This document shows, in pieces, positions 45,131-56,547 of a stretch of DNA of 64,000 nucleotides; position 1 is the stretch's first letter, and every line of letters starts with the position of its first letter. Made by a program: the position numbers and the translations under genes. Where the stretch lies: positions 5,208,001 to 5,272,000 of the forward strand of contig NC_057318.1 in NCBI RefSeq assembly GCF_000687475.1, read 5' to 3'. Source of the DNA: Ustilaginoidea virens. Taxonomy: Eukaryota; Ascomycota; Sordariomycetes; Hypocreales; Clavicipitaceae. Under the pieces are notes generated by a model. That model was given only the letters and a program-made list of their open reading frames with translations. It ran no database searches and was not told the DNA's origin.

Positions 45131-46051
45131 TCAGTCAAAGAACTTGCGGTTGGGGTTCTTGCCGAACAGAGCCTCTCGCACAGCAGGGGCGGCAGAATCT
45201 TTGAGCAGCTCCAGTCTTGTTTCAAAGGTGTTGTTGATGTCAATCTTGCCGTTGCCGCTGACGATGATGACACCACCGGTTCTATAACCAGTCAGCATGG
45301 GATTGTCCGTGCTTGGACCGCAGCTGCCAGGCAAAGGTCATGACAGCACTTACGATGCCTCGGGTAATGGATTCGCCTCGTCAATCTTGGCCTCGATATC
45401 CGTGCCCATTGCCTTTTTGTATTCCTCGGCAGCTTCCTGGATAGCCTTGTCGACCGCATCACGGTCCTGCTTTCGCGCCTGGACTTTTAGTGTGGGTTCG
45501 TTCAGCGCGTAGAAGCCTTCGAGGATGAGACCCTTGAGAATCTTGCGGTATCTGGCCTGGTCCTTGGCGCCTTCCACCAACTTCTTCTCGGCTTCTTGGA
45601 ATATGCCGTCGAGAAGCTCCTGGCGCGCACTCAGGACCTTGAGCCTGGTCTTGTTGGCTACGGTGGAGCGGGTGATTTGCTGCGACATTGTCGCCTGCTT
45701 GAACTTTTTGGCGTATTGGCTGTCAATCGAGTCGGTCTCTTGGCGAACGAGCTTGGACTTTTCGATTTCGAACTCTTCGTTTGCCTTGATCTCGATCTCG
45801 CGGGCCTTTTCCATGGCCTCTTGCTTGATGAACGCCGTCATCTTGCGGAGCTCATTGTCGACCTGCAATCGTCGGCAAGGTGGTTAGCTGAGGGGCATTC
45901 TCGGCCTGTCACGCGGGGTTTGACATAGCGGCCAAACAAGGAGAGGAAAGGGCCGTCGGCTTCGGTGCGGGCGCCATGCAGTAACCGTGGGATGTTGACG
46001 ATGGGCGGGTTCCATCCATACCTGCTGGTCAGACAATGCGTGTTGCGACAT
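45131..46051 (-). CDS. VMA4: V-type proton ATPase subunit E
   Basis: Exons 46051-46022, 45862-45354 and 45281-45131 (introns 159 and 72 bp) give 229 residues, the standard length. The N-terminus MSQHALSDQQVDNELRKMTA, followed by FIKQEAMEKA and a long charged helix rich in Glu, Lys and Ala, forms the peripheral-stalk coiled coil with subunit G. The C-terminal domain ends GGVIIVSGNGKIDINNTF, then ETRLELLKDSAAPAVREALF. Subunit E links the V1 motor to the membrane sector of the vacuolar proton pump that acidifies vacuoles and endosomes. The first coding exon is only ten codons and was recognised from the invariant MSQ-ALSD-QV start. The proton gradient it serves would drive transporters such as the PQ-loop protein in this window. 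Confidence 0.97.
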
Positions 46052-47077
46052 GATGGGCAGAAGCACCGGCGGGTGATGATGGCTCGTGAGCAGGAGAGTA
46101 CGCGGCGGCGAAGGAGAGGGTTTGGCCGGAAGGCGTGCTGTGCAAAAATTGAACCCCACGAGCGAGAACCGGCGGCGGCAGAAGATGACTTGGGAGTTAT
46201 CCTTTCTTTGGTTCAGGGTGGGTGTAGGCACGATGGAGAGCAGAAGGAGAGCTGTGACACCTTTGTTCGGCCTTGGCCTGGGATGTGAGGAAGGTGGAAG
46301 CCACCAGGGCCAGCCACAGGCAACTCCACCAGTCCAGGTACTCCGTACATGGTGGCTCATTATTGAGGCTGGTACCTTGGGTACATACCTCCAAGGAGGT
46401 TACAACCCAATAAAGTCACACATTGTGTGGCGTCACACTTTTAGTGCAACAGTCGTCAATAGGAGCTCGTACAAGGTAGGTTCCCTACTGTAATAGCACG
46501 CAAGCGGCCGTGGGTTCACCGCTAGCCTCGCTGGAAATGTTCCCAAACTGCCACCAGACCCGACCCGGGTCACCTGCACTCCGCGCCGTGCTGGGTCCCT
46601 CGATGCAACCTGCGTCATACCAGCAACATACATATTGAACCAACCATCTGTAATCCGCATCTTGGGGCTTGGTTTTTGCCCAACCAACGTACTCCCTAGC
46701 AACTCAGCCGATTCCCCCCCTCCCCCCCAACGACCGACAAAAATCGCGACAAAAATCGCCCGACGCGCACCCTCTCTCCTTGCCCAAGGGCGCTGGCGCA
46801 GGTACATAGTCTCGGAGGGGACTGGCGCTCCGTCGGCCTGCGACTCGTGCCCTCCGCAACAAAGCACAAAACAACCCGTCAATCGCCACGCAAGCATCAT
46901 TGAACGGCGCGGGAACCAAAGCCGGTCGAGCTCGCGCCTTGCATGGTTGCCAGCATTGTTACTTGCGCCTCCAACGAGCCCCTGGGTCGCCGTCTGACTT
47001 TGTCTCGATGCAATCGTCAACCCCGATCACGTTCTCCTTCATCGACAGATGACGATACTCCCGGTAGCCGCCGCATC
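46052..47077. other. Bidirectional promoter region (1 kb)
   Basis: Lies between VMA4 (-) and the NIPA-like transporter (+). A GTACTCCGTACATGG element is at about 46336, followed by GGTACC and TACCTCC motifs. A C-rich patch lies near 46712. No gene recognised. Confidence 0.5.
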
Positions 47078-47117
47078 ATGGGTTTTGTTGGGAGCATCTC
47101 CCCTGGCGGGAGCATAG
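47049..47117 (+). promoter_or_regulatory. Upstream ORF overlapping the NIPA start
   Basis: An ATG at 47049 opens a 22-codon frame (MTILPVAAASWVLLGASPLA...) ending TAG at 47115-47117. It begins 29 bases upstream of the main ATG (47078) in a different frame and overlaps it, so ribosomes starting there could not start at 47078. Whether it is within the transcript is unknown. Confidence 0.5.
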
Positions 47118-48838
47118 CTGTATGCCTTATCCCTCCCTTTCCTCTCCAAGACGACTCGCCCGCGCTGGGTCAGAAGCCAGCGCAGTGGGGGCCGTGCTAA
47201 TCAAACGCTCCGCAGCTCGGGATTCTCGTCGGGTTAATCTCGACAAGCGTCCAGAGCCTGGGCCTGACCCTGCAGCGAAAATCGCACATTCTCGAGGACG
47301 AAAAGGGGCCCCATGATGTTCGGCGGCCGCCGTATCGGAGGCGGAGATGGCAGCTCGGAATGGGCATGTTCGTCATGGCCAACCTCCTCGGCAGCACGAT
47401 TCAGATATCGACGCTGCCGCTGCCCGTGCTCTCGACGCTCCAGGCCGCCGGGCTCGTCTTCAACTCGATATGCGCCACCTTGATCCTCAGCGAGCCCTTT
47501 ACGACGTGGTCGCTCTGCGGCACGCTGCTCGTCACCACCGGCGCCGTCCTGATTGCCGTCTTTGGCGCCATCCCCTCGCCGCCGCACGACCTCGACGAGC
47601 TGCTCGTCCTGCTGGGCCGCAAGCCGTTCGTCGTGTGGATGGCGCTGCAGGCGCTCGCGGTGGTGAGCCTCGCCGCCGCCACCGACGCCGTCAACGGCAC
47701 GTCGACCGTCTCCCGCAGCCCCCGGTTCCGGCTCGCCCGCGGCATCGCGTACGGCGTCATCAGCGGGGACGTCTCGGCGCACGCGCTGCTCCTGGCCAAG
47801 TCGGCCGTCGAGCTGTGCCTCAAGACCATCGGGGGCAGGAACCAGTTCTCGCGCTGGCAGTCGTGGGCCATGCTCCTGGGCCTGGCTTCGCTGGCCCTCT
47901 GCCAGCTCTACTACCTGCATCGGGGTCTGAAGCTGGTCTCGACCTCTGTGCTCTACCCCCTCGTGTTTTGCGTGTACAACATCATCGCCATCCTAGACGG
48001 CCTGATATACTTTGACCAGGTGAGCTTGATTCCCCCGCCGCATGCGGGGCTCATTGCGCTGGGCACCACCATCCTCCTCTCCGGGGTGCTCGCTCTCTCG
48101 TGGCGGCTCAGCGACGAGCAGCACGCGCCAGGCGTGGGTCAGTCGACGCTGGCGCCGGGTCTCGGGCTCGTGGACGACACCGAAGGGGAGGAAGAGTCTC
48201 TTCTCAGCTCAGAGGCGGCCATGGAGGAGGCCGAGGAGGAGCCTCATCAACACGACGGCCACGACGACCACGACCTCGACCTCGACCTCGTCCACGACGA
48301 ATACCCTCCCGCGTACCAGACTTTCCCCGACGCAAACGGCGACGCAGCAACGCCCTTGACACCGACGCAAAAGAAGAACCGCAGGTGGGCCGAACGGGCC
48401 GAACGGGCCGAAATCTGGGGCCAGCTCGAGGACCAGGAGGAGCCCGCGACGACCCCCGCTGCCCGGTTGCGCGCGGCAACGCTGCCGGGACGGTCCGAGG
48501 CCTCGGCGCTCCTCGGCGCCGGCAGACGATCCGCCAGCGTCTCGACGGCGCTGGCCGACGCGGCCGACCCCGGCAGCTGCGGCTTGCCTCCTCACAGGCC
48601 CGGGCGGCGCCGCCGGAGGAGCACGGGGTTTCCGGGCATCGTAGCGCGGAGGAACCTGCGGCAGCGGCAGTCGTCCACCATCTCGGGCCCGCTCGGCGGG
48701 CTGCTCCATTCCATCCCTTGGTTCCGCAGCAGGGGCGATCGGCCGCCGCCGAGCCGTTCCGTCACAGACGACAACGTGACGCGTCGGCACGGCGGCAGCG
48801 CGAGGGACACGGCGCCGCGAGACGATTCAGCCGTGTGA
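47078..48838 (+). CDS. NIPA-like magnesium transporter (DUF803 family)
   Basis: Exons 47078-47119 and 47216-48838 (intron 96 bp) give 554 residues. About nine hydrophobic helices occupy residues 12-305, starting with ALGILVGLISTSVQSLGLTL and continuing through MANLLGSTIQIS, AGLVFNSICATLILSEPFT, and SVLYPLVFCVYNIIAILDGL. These are characteristic of the NIPA/DUF803 family, whose animal members transport Mg2+. Residues beyond about 320 form a cytosolic tail rich in Asp/Glu/His (EEEPHQHDGHDDHDLDLDL), then Arg and Ser. The short first exon completes the first helix; the CGCAG acceptor at 47215 joins it in phase 0. Substrate in fungi is not firmly established; magnesium is by family analogy. Confidence 0.92.
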
Positions 48839-49235
48839 AAAACGTCTGCTTGGGCCCTCGTCGGGGCCGGGGAAACGGTAGAGGACGTAGCTGGGAGGGA
48901 CTGGCTCGCGCGGGCTAGAGCTGCGGTCACCCTTGGATCGCGTGGGGCTTATATATATCATCATTTGGGAGCCGACTTTGGAGTCTGGCCAATGGTTTCA
49001 AGGGGAAAGCAAGCATCGGTTGCATGTCGACACTATGGGCCTGTTAACAAGACAACTACATTTTTTTTAAACCAGTATTAATAGTAACGTGCATTGAATA
49101 CGCAGATGGGCATGGGCATGCAGCCCTTTTTGTCCTCGAAGCCTTTTTTGCCTCTGAATTTGCATTGACATTTATTCTATTCTTGTTTTGCTCTACGTCC
49201 CCGGCGGCCTTGTCCCCTTTGCTGTTCTTCCCTTT
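48839..49235. other. Convergent spacer
   Basis: 3' regions of the NIPA-like gene (+) and tetraspanin gene (-). AT-rich between about 48950 and 49110. No gene seen. Confidence 0.55.
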
Positions 49236-50152
49236 TCAAATTTGCCGATGACCATTCTTCTCGTCGATATGGCGATAGCGTTCCCGTTCCTTGCAATCTT
49301 TGAGGAGACATGCAATAGATAGGATAAAGATGGCATCAACGCCTAAATAGTGAAACGGTCAGCTACGGTTACCTGATGACGCTCAAAGTTGTCATCATCA
49401 TCATGGAGGAATCAGGATGGGAAGCTCGCAAGCAAAAGAGGGAGGGTGCAAACATACCAACCATGCCGAACAAGGTGGTAAAGACGTGGTCAAGAAAGCT
49501 GTTGGAAAAGCCAGATACGGCTGTTCCACACCCGCGCAGCAGAGCAGCGGCAGCAGGACTAGGACAAGCAGGGTCCGTAACAAAGGCTGGTCTCGCAGCA
49601 TTGTAGTAGCCGCAGCACTGGAACTGGAGCACGGGTCAGCCGCTTTGTGTTTCTCGGGGTGCTTGCTTGCTCGCAGCGGGGGGGGAGGCGGTGGTGTGTC
49701 TCTCGGGATAGGATATCACCGTGTGGGTGGGATGGGACACATCAACGTACAGACTGTTGAATCAGCGACTGCACGGCCGGGTCCAGGTCGAGGTAGGTTG
49801 GGAAGAAGGCGTCCCTGAGCCGCAGGGTCATGATCCAGAGATGGGCGCCAAGACCGAGGGTGAACAGGCCGCACAGGATGACCAGGAATGCCCCCATCTT
49901 CAGCGCGCCCTTTCTGGGGGTTACGAGACCCAGCAGGGTGAAGACGAACGTGGCGAGGACCAAGGCTCCGTTGACGACGGCAGCGGTCAGGGGGAGTTTC
50001 TGGTACAGGAGGTTGCGCAGCGCTTTCCGGCCATCTGGCGGCTCGCTGTCCATGCGGGACTGGGCGACGAGAGAGAAGGCTAGCTGCAGGCAGCCAGTTG
50101 CGAGGAAGAGGACGTTGAGGCCGAGCGTCGCGGCGAAGACCTTGGTTGTCAT
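49236..50152 (-). CDS. Fungal tetraspanin
   Basis: Exons 50152-49751, 49623-49458 and 49342-49236 (introns 127 and 115 bp) give 224 residues, typical of fungal Pls1/Tsp3 tetraspanins. Four hydrophobic helices are seen: VFAATLGLNVLFLATGCLQL, LTAAVVNGALVLATFVFTLL, KMGAFLVILCGLFTLGLGAH, and the last helix made by LDHVFTTLFGMVG joined to VDAIFILSIACLL. The large extracellular loop has the diagnostic CCG (FQCCGYYN) plus additional cysteines (DPACP, RGCG). The tail is short and charged. In plant pathogens Pls1 is needed for appressorium penetration; Tsp3's role is less clear. I cannot assign this copy to Pls1 or Tsp3 without alignment. The junctions fit: LIQQS|FQCCG and MVG|VDAIF. Confidence 0.92.
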
Positions 50153-51900
50153 CCCCGGCACTCTCTGCTGGGTATGTCTCTGACGTCGACGGAAACGAAT
50201 TCGGGGCCTTTTTAGCACGGCTCGGCGTGTCTGGTTCCCCTCGCTCGGGCCTTGTGTCGGCTTTCTCTCCGCTGATGATTGCGCATGCGCCGTTGGCGTT
50301 GAACTTTTGCGAAAAGAGAGGGTGCAGCGGCCTGTCCTGAGGCTGCTTGAACAGAGTCTTGGGATAGAGTCTAGCGACGACCAGCGTCCTGTGGTAAAAT
50401 GCACGTATAAGCAAGCAAGCAAGCAACAAGCGCAGCAATGAAAACGGCATCCAGATACCCGATGATTGAAACAGATTGGGAAAGGGAAGAGAAAGTCGGC
50501 TCAAGGCATCAAGGAGCACACACTTACACACACACCACACACACACCACACACAACGCACACACATCCGAGAGGCCCGGCCAGCCACGGACGACTCTCGA
50601 GTCGTTGAAGAAGCGAAAGACCCAGCCGCGGGTTGCATTTTGATACTGTTCTCTGGTGGAATCATTCCATGGCGACGTCGCCGCGGAGTTGGCACCAGCC
50701 GGTCTGACAACGGCAGTTTCAGGCTGGTATCAGATCATGACCCGAGGAGACTCAGGAGGGAGCTGGGAGCTGGGGGGGCCCCGCCCGGGCCCGGCCAATC
50801 ACCGGACGCAATGGCTTGGTCGCGTCGCCTGATAGGGCAAGTGACCTCCACCTCAGGGGTGCTACAGCTGTGCAGAATGGAAAAAAGGGCAGCAGCGACA
50901 CAACAGATTCCACACGGAGGGAAGGAGGCAGTTCTACTCCGTACTCCGTACTCAGTACAGCCGAGCAGCAGGTCGAGAGGTGGGGCAAGATTTGGCCTTT
51001 GCCAAGCTGCTGCCCTCTGCCCGTCCTGCCTCCTCTCACACGAGAGAAAGAAATAGAAAAAAAAAAGGAGGAGAAGAGAACAGACAACAGAAGCAGACGC
51101 TGTTTCCCGGGTTGTCGTCGCGCTGTTTCTCTTTTTACATGGTAGGTCGTAAGTCGCAGGTCGTAGGTCGCAGGTCGTAGGTCGTTGCCCTCGGCGACTC
51201 CCCAGGGTAGCCCGGTTACTCCGTAGTCTGCGTCACTTTTTGTCGTCGGATGCCTGGTCATGTCAGGTGACTCTGCTGACTGGTTGCTGGCCGGCCTCGA
51301 CTGCGACTGCGCACATGCAATTCCATGACACGGCGCCCCATCCATATTCCCGGCAGGGTCTGTGCGCCGCGCAGAACAAACACCCTGGCCTCTAGCGAGA
51401 TTGCTGGCGCACATGACAGCGTCAACCGAAAACGACCAAATTGCCGCCACGATGGAAAATGAAAAAAAAAAAAGATAAAAATAAAAAAATAAAAAAAAAA
51501 TATAAATAAATCTGGAAAAATTAAAAAAGACGCGAAAAAGATGGAGAAAGAGAGCAAGCATGGCCGTGGGCTGGCAGGTCGCTCAGCTGCCCAAACAAGC
51601 ATGGCGTCTTGGACTTGCAACCACCATGTCCTTTTGGGCTGGGTGGTCCCCCCCCGCCCCAGCAAAGTACATACCATTGGGTGGTGTCGCTGGTGTGTGG
51701 ATGTTAGCTGGGGGGCTCCAGGCCCGCTCGATGGCCCGACTTGGGACCCAGCCGCGCTGTCATTCGTGGGCTGTTTGCTTCCCCCCCGCCCTCGCAGTCG
51801 CGCGTGAATAGGGGGCTGGTCCCATCCCGCACCGCACATGGGTCGGACTTTAATTGCCCGCTTCTGTGTCTTGGCGCGCCTTTTCTTTTTATTTCCTTTT

Positions 51901-51902
<2 letters not shown>

Positions 51903-51939
<37 letters not shown>
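51903..51939. repeat. T37 homopolymer
   Basis: Thirty-seven T on the + strand within the gene-poor stretch, about 360 bp from another A/T-rich low-complexity patch. Confidence 0.95.
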
Positions 51940-52453
51940 CTATATTCAGGTGGGAAAGTCGCGACTATGGAAAACCCGCCAGCCAGCCGGTAGGTCAGGA
52001 GGGCCAGAGGGGACGAATCACGTTCGGACGAATGCCCCTCTGGCAAGTTGCTGAAAAGGCCACATTGCTGGAAATCATGGACGGCAAAGAGTGTTGTTTG
52101 TCATGAATTTTTTTTTGTTTGCGCGAGAGCAAGTCTGGGCGCTCAACCATGCCCATCGATCGAGCTTGTTTCGAAACGTCATGGACGTCAGCTTTTTTTT
52201 TTTTTTTTTTTCCCCTTCAACCAGGGGATGACGCGTCGGAGTTGAAGCGCGAGTCGGCTGCTCCGCACCTCAATTTGCGGATAACGACAACTCTGCGTCT
52301 GCATATTTCTCAAGTCACGCCGTGCTATGCAGTCCGTAGCAACCTGGCTGATAGCTGCAGATGTGGGCAACGGAGCCACTGCCAGGGTTCCTTTGTCCAG
52401 AGCGACGCCTCCATTGTGCTGCTTGCATGGCGGGAGTAGTGCGCAGTGGATAG

Positions 52454-52500
52454 ATACCTAGGTACCTAAGGTAGGTAGGTACCTAAGGTAGGTACCTATG
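52454..52500. repeat. TAGGTACCTA palindrome cluster
   Basis: Four GGTACC cores in 47 bp, spaced by TAGG/CCTA/AAGG units, so the two strands are largely self-complementary. The densest of several such clusters in the window. Confidence 0.85.
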
Positions 52501-55040
52501 TAGCATCCAGGGTTTTGAGGACAGCGAATGCGCACCAGCCTGTCACGTTGCACAGTACATGTCAACTACATACCAGATATATCGAGGCCGATTGACAGCG
52601 GGCAGTGGGCAGTGGGCAGTGGGCCAGCCAGCCAGCCAGCAAGCCAGCCACCACGGGTCCGCCCTAGCGATACATAGCGAAAGCCGCCCGCGCCGAGTCG
52701 CCAAACGACCTGGCCAGGCCACATGCATGCCTGCAAGTTGTTGCCACTTGTTCTTCTGGCTGCTTTTCGCGCGGGCCACTGGAAACGGGGCAAGGCAAGC
52801 TTCAAGTACCGAGTACTCCGTACAGCCAGCGTCTTGGTCAGTCACCATCAAAGACCGGGTCCTCGGCACCCCCGTTCAAAGAAGGGTGTGCGTGTGTTTT
52901 TTTTTTTTTTTTATTATAATATATATATATATATATTTTTGGGATTACATTTTTTTTCATTTGATTTTTTTTATTTTTAGGCAGCCTCGGTGTTTCCCCG
53001 AGTATTGGAGGGGTCACGGACGACCCCGGGGTCACACGGGAAGAACTTCGGAGGGATTTTGCCCCTACGGCGGCCGGCGCAGCCAAAGCTTCCCAGAATC
53101 AGTTGACGTGACACCAGCTTTTGGACCTGTCAACCGCCCCGCCCTCGGGCTGGCTTACAAGCCCCGTTGGCCTGGTGGAGTCCTGGGACATGGACAAGGA
53201 CATGGACAAGGACATGCTGTTCACCACAGATAGTCGCGGGATCCACCGGCGCAGAGGAAAAATGCCCACTCGCCTGTGCCTCGTGTCTCGTATCTTCAGG
53301 GACGCGTCGGGTCAGGACAGGGCTGGGGATATGGGCAGGGCCGGAAGTTGTCAGCGTCAACAGCGCGCTATGTACATCCGTGCGGGCATAGACGGGCATA
53401 GACGGGCATAGGAACAAACAGTCTGGTGCGAGTGGGCCTCGGGCGTCATCATGGTTGTCGTCGGTTGGACATGGCTGCAAGCTGCAACCTGGGACGGAGT
53501 AGCTACAGGCCTTCCCAACGCTTCAAAAACATGGCGCCGTCCGTAGTGTGTACAAAGAGTCCTGGCTCGGGCTTCTCTTTGCCTTCATGCTTTCCTTCCT
53601 TCTTCACCGGCATGCAGAGAGTCGCCCCAACACGCTCCCGCTCTCGGCACCTCTTCACCAACACGGCTGTCGTCATCCTGACTTGACAACCTCATGCACG
53701 AGACAGTCTCAGCCCCCGGAGCCTGGCGGTGTGTGGTCGCCCATCGACGTGACAGATGTGATGCCTGGCAGACGCGCAGGGCCTGGTTGTCGAGGTGTTG
53801 TTGCTCACTGTCGGCCCCGTGGTGACTGGTGACGGTCGTACACGGTGATTTTACTCCGTACGCAGTTCTTGGTGCACGCCCAGGCTTTTCTTACAACCAA
53901 CGTCTGGTGACATGTCTGTCGCCCCAGTGCTGATGCACACTGATGATGCACACTGATGCACCCGCGCATGGCGCGTTGCGGACTCCAGAGGACCCGAGAG
54001 AGGGTTCATTGTACCGAGTACGGAGTACGCCTTGCCTTACTCGCTCGGTAGAAGGGTCGAAGCATCTCGACGGATGCGATCAATGGATTGCTGGGAAGAG
54101 AATAGCAGCCCCGGGGAAATTCATCTCGGCGTCTTGGGGCCCTGTGTCAATTGCAATGACTCCAGGCTCCGTGCTCCGCACTCCGCACTCGGCACACGGA
54201 ACAGGATGCTGCATCCCGCGATTCCAATCACAGGCCGCGCCTCGTACTAAGCAGTCTCAGTCTCGCCGAGCTTGGAGCAAAGTTGTCTCTGGCCTCCGAT
54301 CGAGGCAGGAAATGGTCCATTCGCCCACCACTCGCCACACAGGGCCAGGCCGTGTCCAGCGCTCTCGCTGGCTGCGGCGTTGATGAGCAGCAGGCAGCGA
54401 GTCCTTGTCTTACGACGTAGGAGATTCTGCGTGCGAGGCGAAATGGCCCGCCCGCGGGAGCGAGGTCTCTGAATTGTCGATTTTGCGACTAGGATGTTTG
54501 ACGTGCGTTGGGTGGGTTGAGATTGACGAGGTTGACCGGGGGGGGGGGGGGGGGGAGGAGGGCTCCGTAGCTGGGCGAGATTGCGATTTTGCGCACAAAA
54601 AAAGTCAACGGTCGCAGACCCTGGCGTACGGGCTCAGGGATATACCTGTCGTGCAAGTGAAGGAAGGAACATTAGGAAGGAGAAAAAACAAAAATGAGCT
54701 GCGCTTTGGACGCGGCTGATATTGATGCCTTCCACGCTTCGCTCGCTGCTCACTGCAGCGGCCAGCCTTTATCCCAGACCAGCAAGCACGGAGGAATTGG
54801 AGTTGAGCTGCTCGGCCAAGGTTTGCTCGAGAGGTAGGAGAAACCTGCAGCTACTCGCCGCTCGGTGTGCCGTACATGGCAGAGGCGGTCGCTGGTAGGT
54901 ACATACTGGGCTTCACTGGCAAGTCGACAACCCCCATGGCCAACCGGCGAACGAGGTCCCGCCATCAAAGCTGCCCCACATGCAGCCGGGACCTTGACCT
55001 GTCCTACTAGTCGCTGGAGGTACTTGCGAGGTACTCTGTA

Positions 55041-55083
55041 TGCTGGTATATGTTGGTGTATGTTGGCGTATGTTGGTGTATGT
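55041..55083. repeat. 10-bp tandem repeat (TGTTGGTGTA)
   Basis: About four imperfect copies in intergenic DNA; a minor minisatellite. Confidence 0.8.
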
Positions 55084-56221
55084 GGGAACTGGGCACGTCC
55101 TGATCCCCTCTGTCCTTACTTTTCTTCTTTGAACCGTAACCTGGACGTCAGCCACTTCTTTTTTTTCTGCCCCCGAGTTATAACTTGTCAGCACCTGCTG
55201 CCACCTGCCACCCGCCCGCCCACCCACTCACCCAGCCAGCCATCCATCCATCCACGTACATGCCATGCTGATGCTCCACCTGGTACTCGGTACCCAAGGT
55301 ACTCCGTACCCTAATTTCACTGCTGCAGTTTCTCCGTGGCAGCGCGTACGTGCAACAGGCCATCTGCCGCATGGAACCAGCCGTCTACGGAGTACATGCT
55401 ACTGCGGCACGGCTACTACTGGTAACCAAGTACTCCGTACTGTGCACTTGGCGAGGACACTCGCTCAGGAGGAAAAAACTTTGCGCTTCACTAGATGCAA
55501 GTAACTTGGATGCAAGTACTGGATGCAAGTCAAGTCCAGCAAATCAGGTCCGGCCAGGCAAAGTCCAGGCCCCGGCCGTACCTGCCTGCCCTTGCCCCCC
55601 CCCGAGGTCCCCTTTCCACTTTCCCTCCACTCTGCCAACTTCTGGGGGGGGGGCAGGGCCGCCTTCCTCGTGGGAAAGAAAACTCGCTCCTTCCCAAGCG
55701 GCGCTGCTCGAGTCTGGCTGCTCGAGTCTGGCTGCTCGCTCGGCTGCTCGCTCGGCTGCTCGTTCGCTTAACTAAACATGCCCCGTCATAGTCAAATGCA
55801 GGGACGCAATGCGTAAATGCCGTTGAAGACGTGGCCAGGCTTCAGCAATAAGAACTCGGGGCTGTTACATGCCGTCCTGACATCAAACCTGGTTCGCTTC
55901 CTTCCGCGCCCACTTCTGGACCACTCCCAGACTCGGACCCAGACCAGACTCGATTCAGAAGAGCGCGCCCCTAGCCAGGTCTTTCCGTGACCTAGGCAGC
56001 CCAAACTCCAAAGGCTACCACAAGACAACCTTCCCCCCTCCTCCGCTCCCACCGCCAGATCCAGTATAGATCCATCGGCACCACGCTCAAAGCAGCTTCT
56101 CCACCACTCTGTTCCCTTTTCAGTCGACTTTCAAGACGTCGACCTGTGCGAAAGCTCGTCGACGACACTTTTGGACAGCTTGACGTTGCTGCAACGCCGT
56201 TTGCCTCGACAGTGACATTCT

Positions 56222-56225
<4 letters not shown>

Positions 56226-56269
<44 letters not shown>
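56226..56269. repeat. T44 homopolymer upstream of MCM1
   Basis: Forty-four T on the + strand, the longest single-base run in the window, ending about 280 bp before the MCM1 ATG. Poly(dA:dT) tracts exclude nucleosomes and are common in fungal promoters, but this length is extreme. Confidence 0.96.
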
Positions 56270-56274
<5 letters not shown>

Positions 56275-56547
56275 CTCTCCGGTGGCCCCCCCCCCCCTTT
56301 CTTTTCCTCTTTTTCTCCGCATCGTCGTCATCTGGGTCCTCTCTCCTTGCCCCGTGCAGGCCGATTGATTGAAACTTTGCCCTGCCTCCTTCCGGCCACC
56401 CGATTTCCCCTTGTTGGCTGACTTTCCCAAAAAGAAACAACCGTGTCGTACTCCGTAAACAGCGACAGGTACGGTACCACTTTGGTTGGTTGCCTATTTG
56501 AAACTAGCTAGGCCAAAGGGAAGCATCAAACGGTTAAATACGCGGAA

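Larger units (their letters stand above)
50153..56547. other. Gene-poor stretch with simple repeats (6.4 kb)
   Basis: The longest interval without a recognisable gene. Frames of 60-270 codons exist but are biased, cross homopolymers and show no domain. It contains (CA)n near 50518-50562, a tandem TACTCCG at about 50936-50956, an AT-rich patch at 51456-51540, T37 and T19 tracts, a GGTACC cluster (52454-52500), (AT)n near 52915-52936, a G18 run (54538-54555), a 10-bp tandem (TGTTGGTGTA at about 55041-55083) and T44 at 56226-56269. The right end must hold the MCM1 promoter and the left end the tetraspanin promoter. The base composition is not AT-rich, so classic RIP decay is not apparent. Confidence 0.6.
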
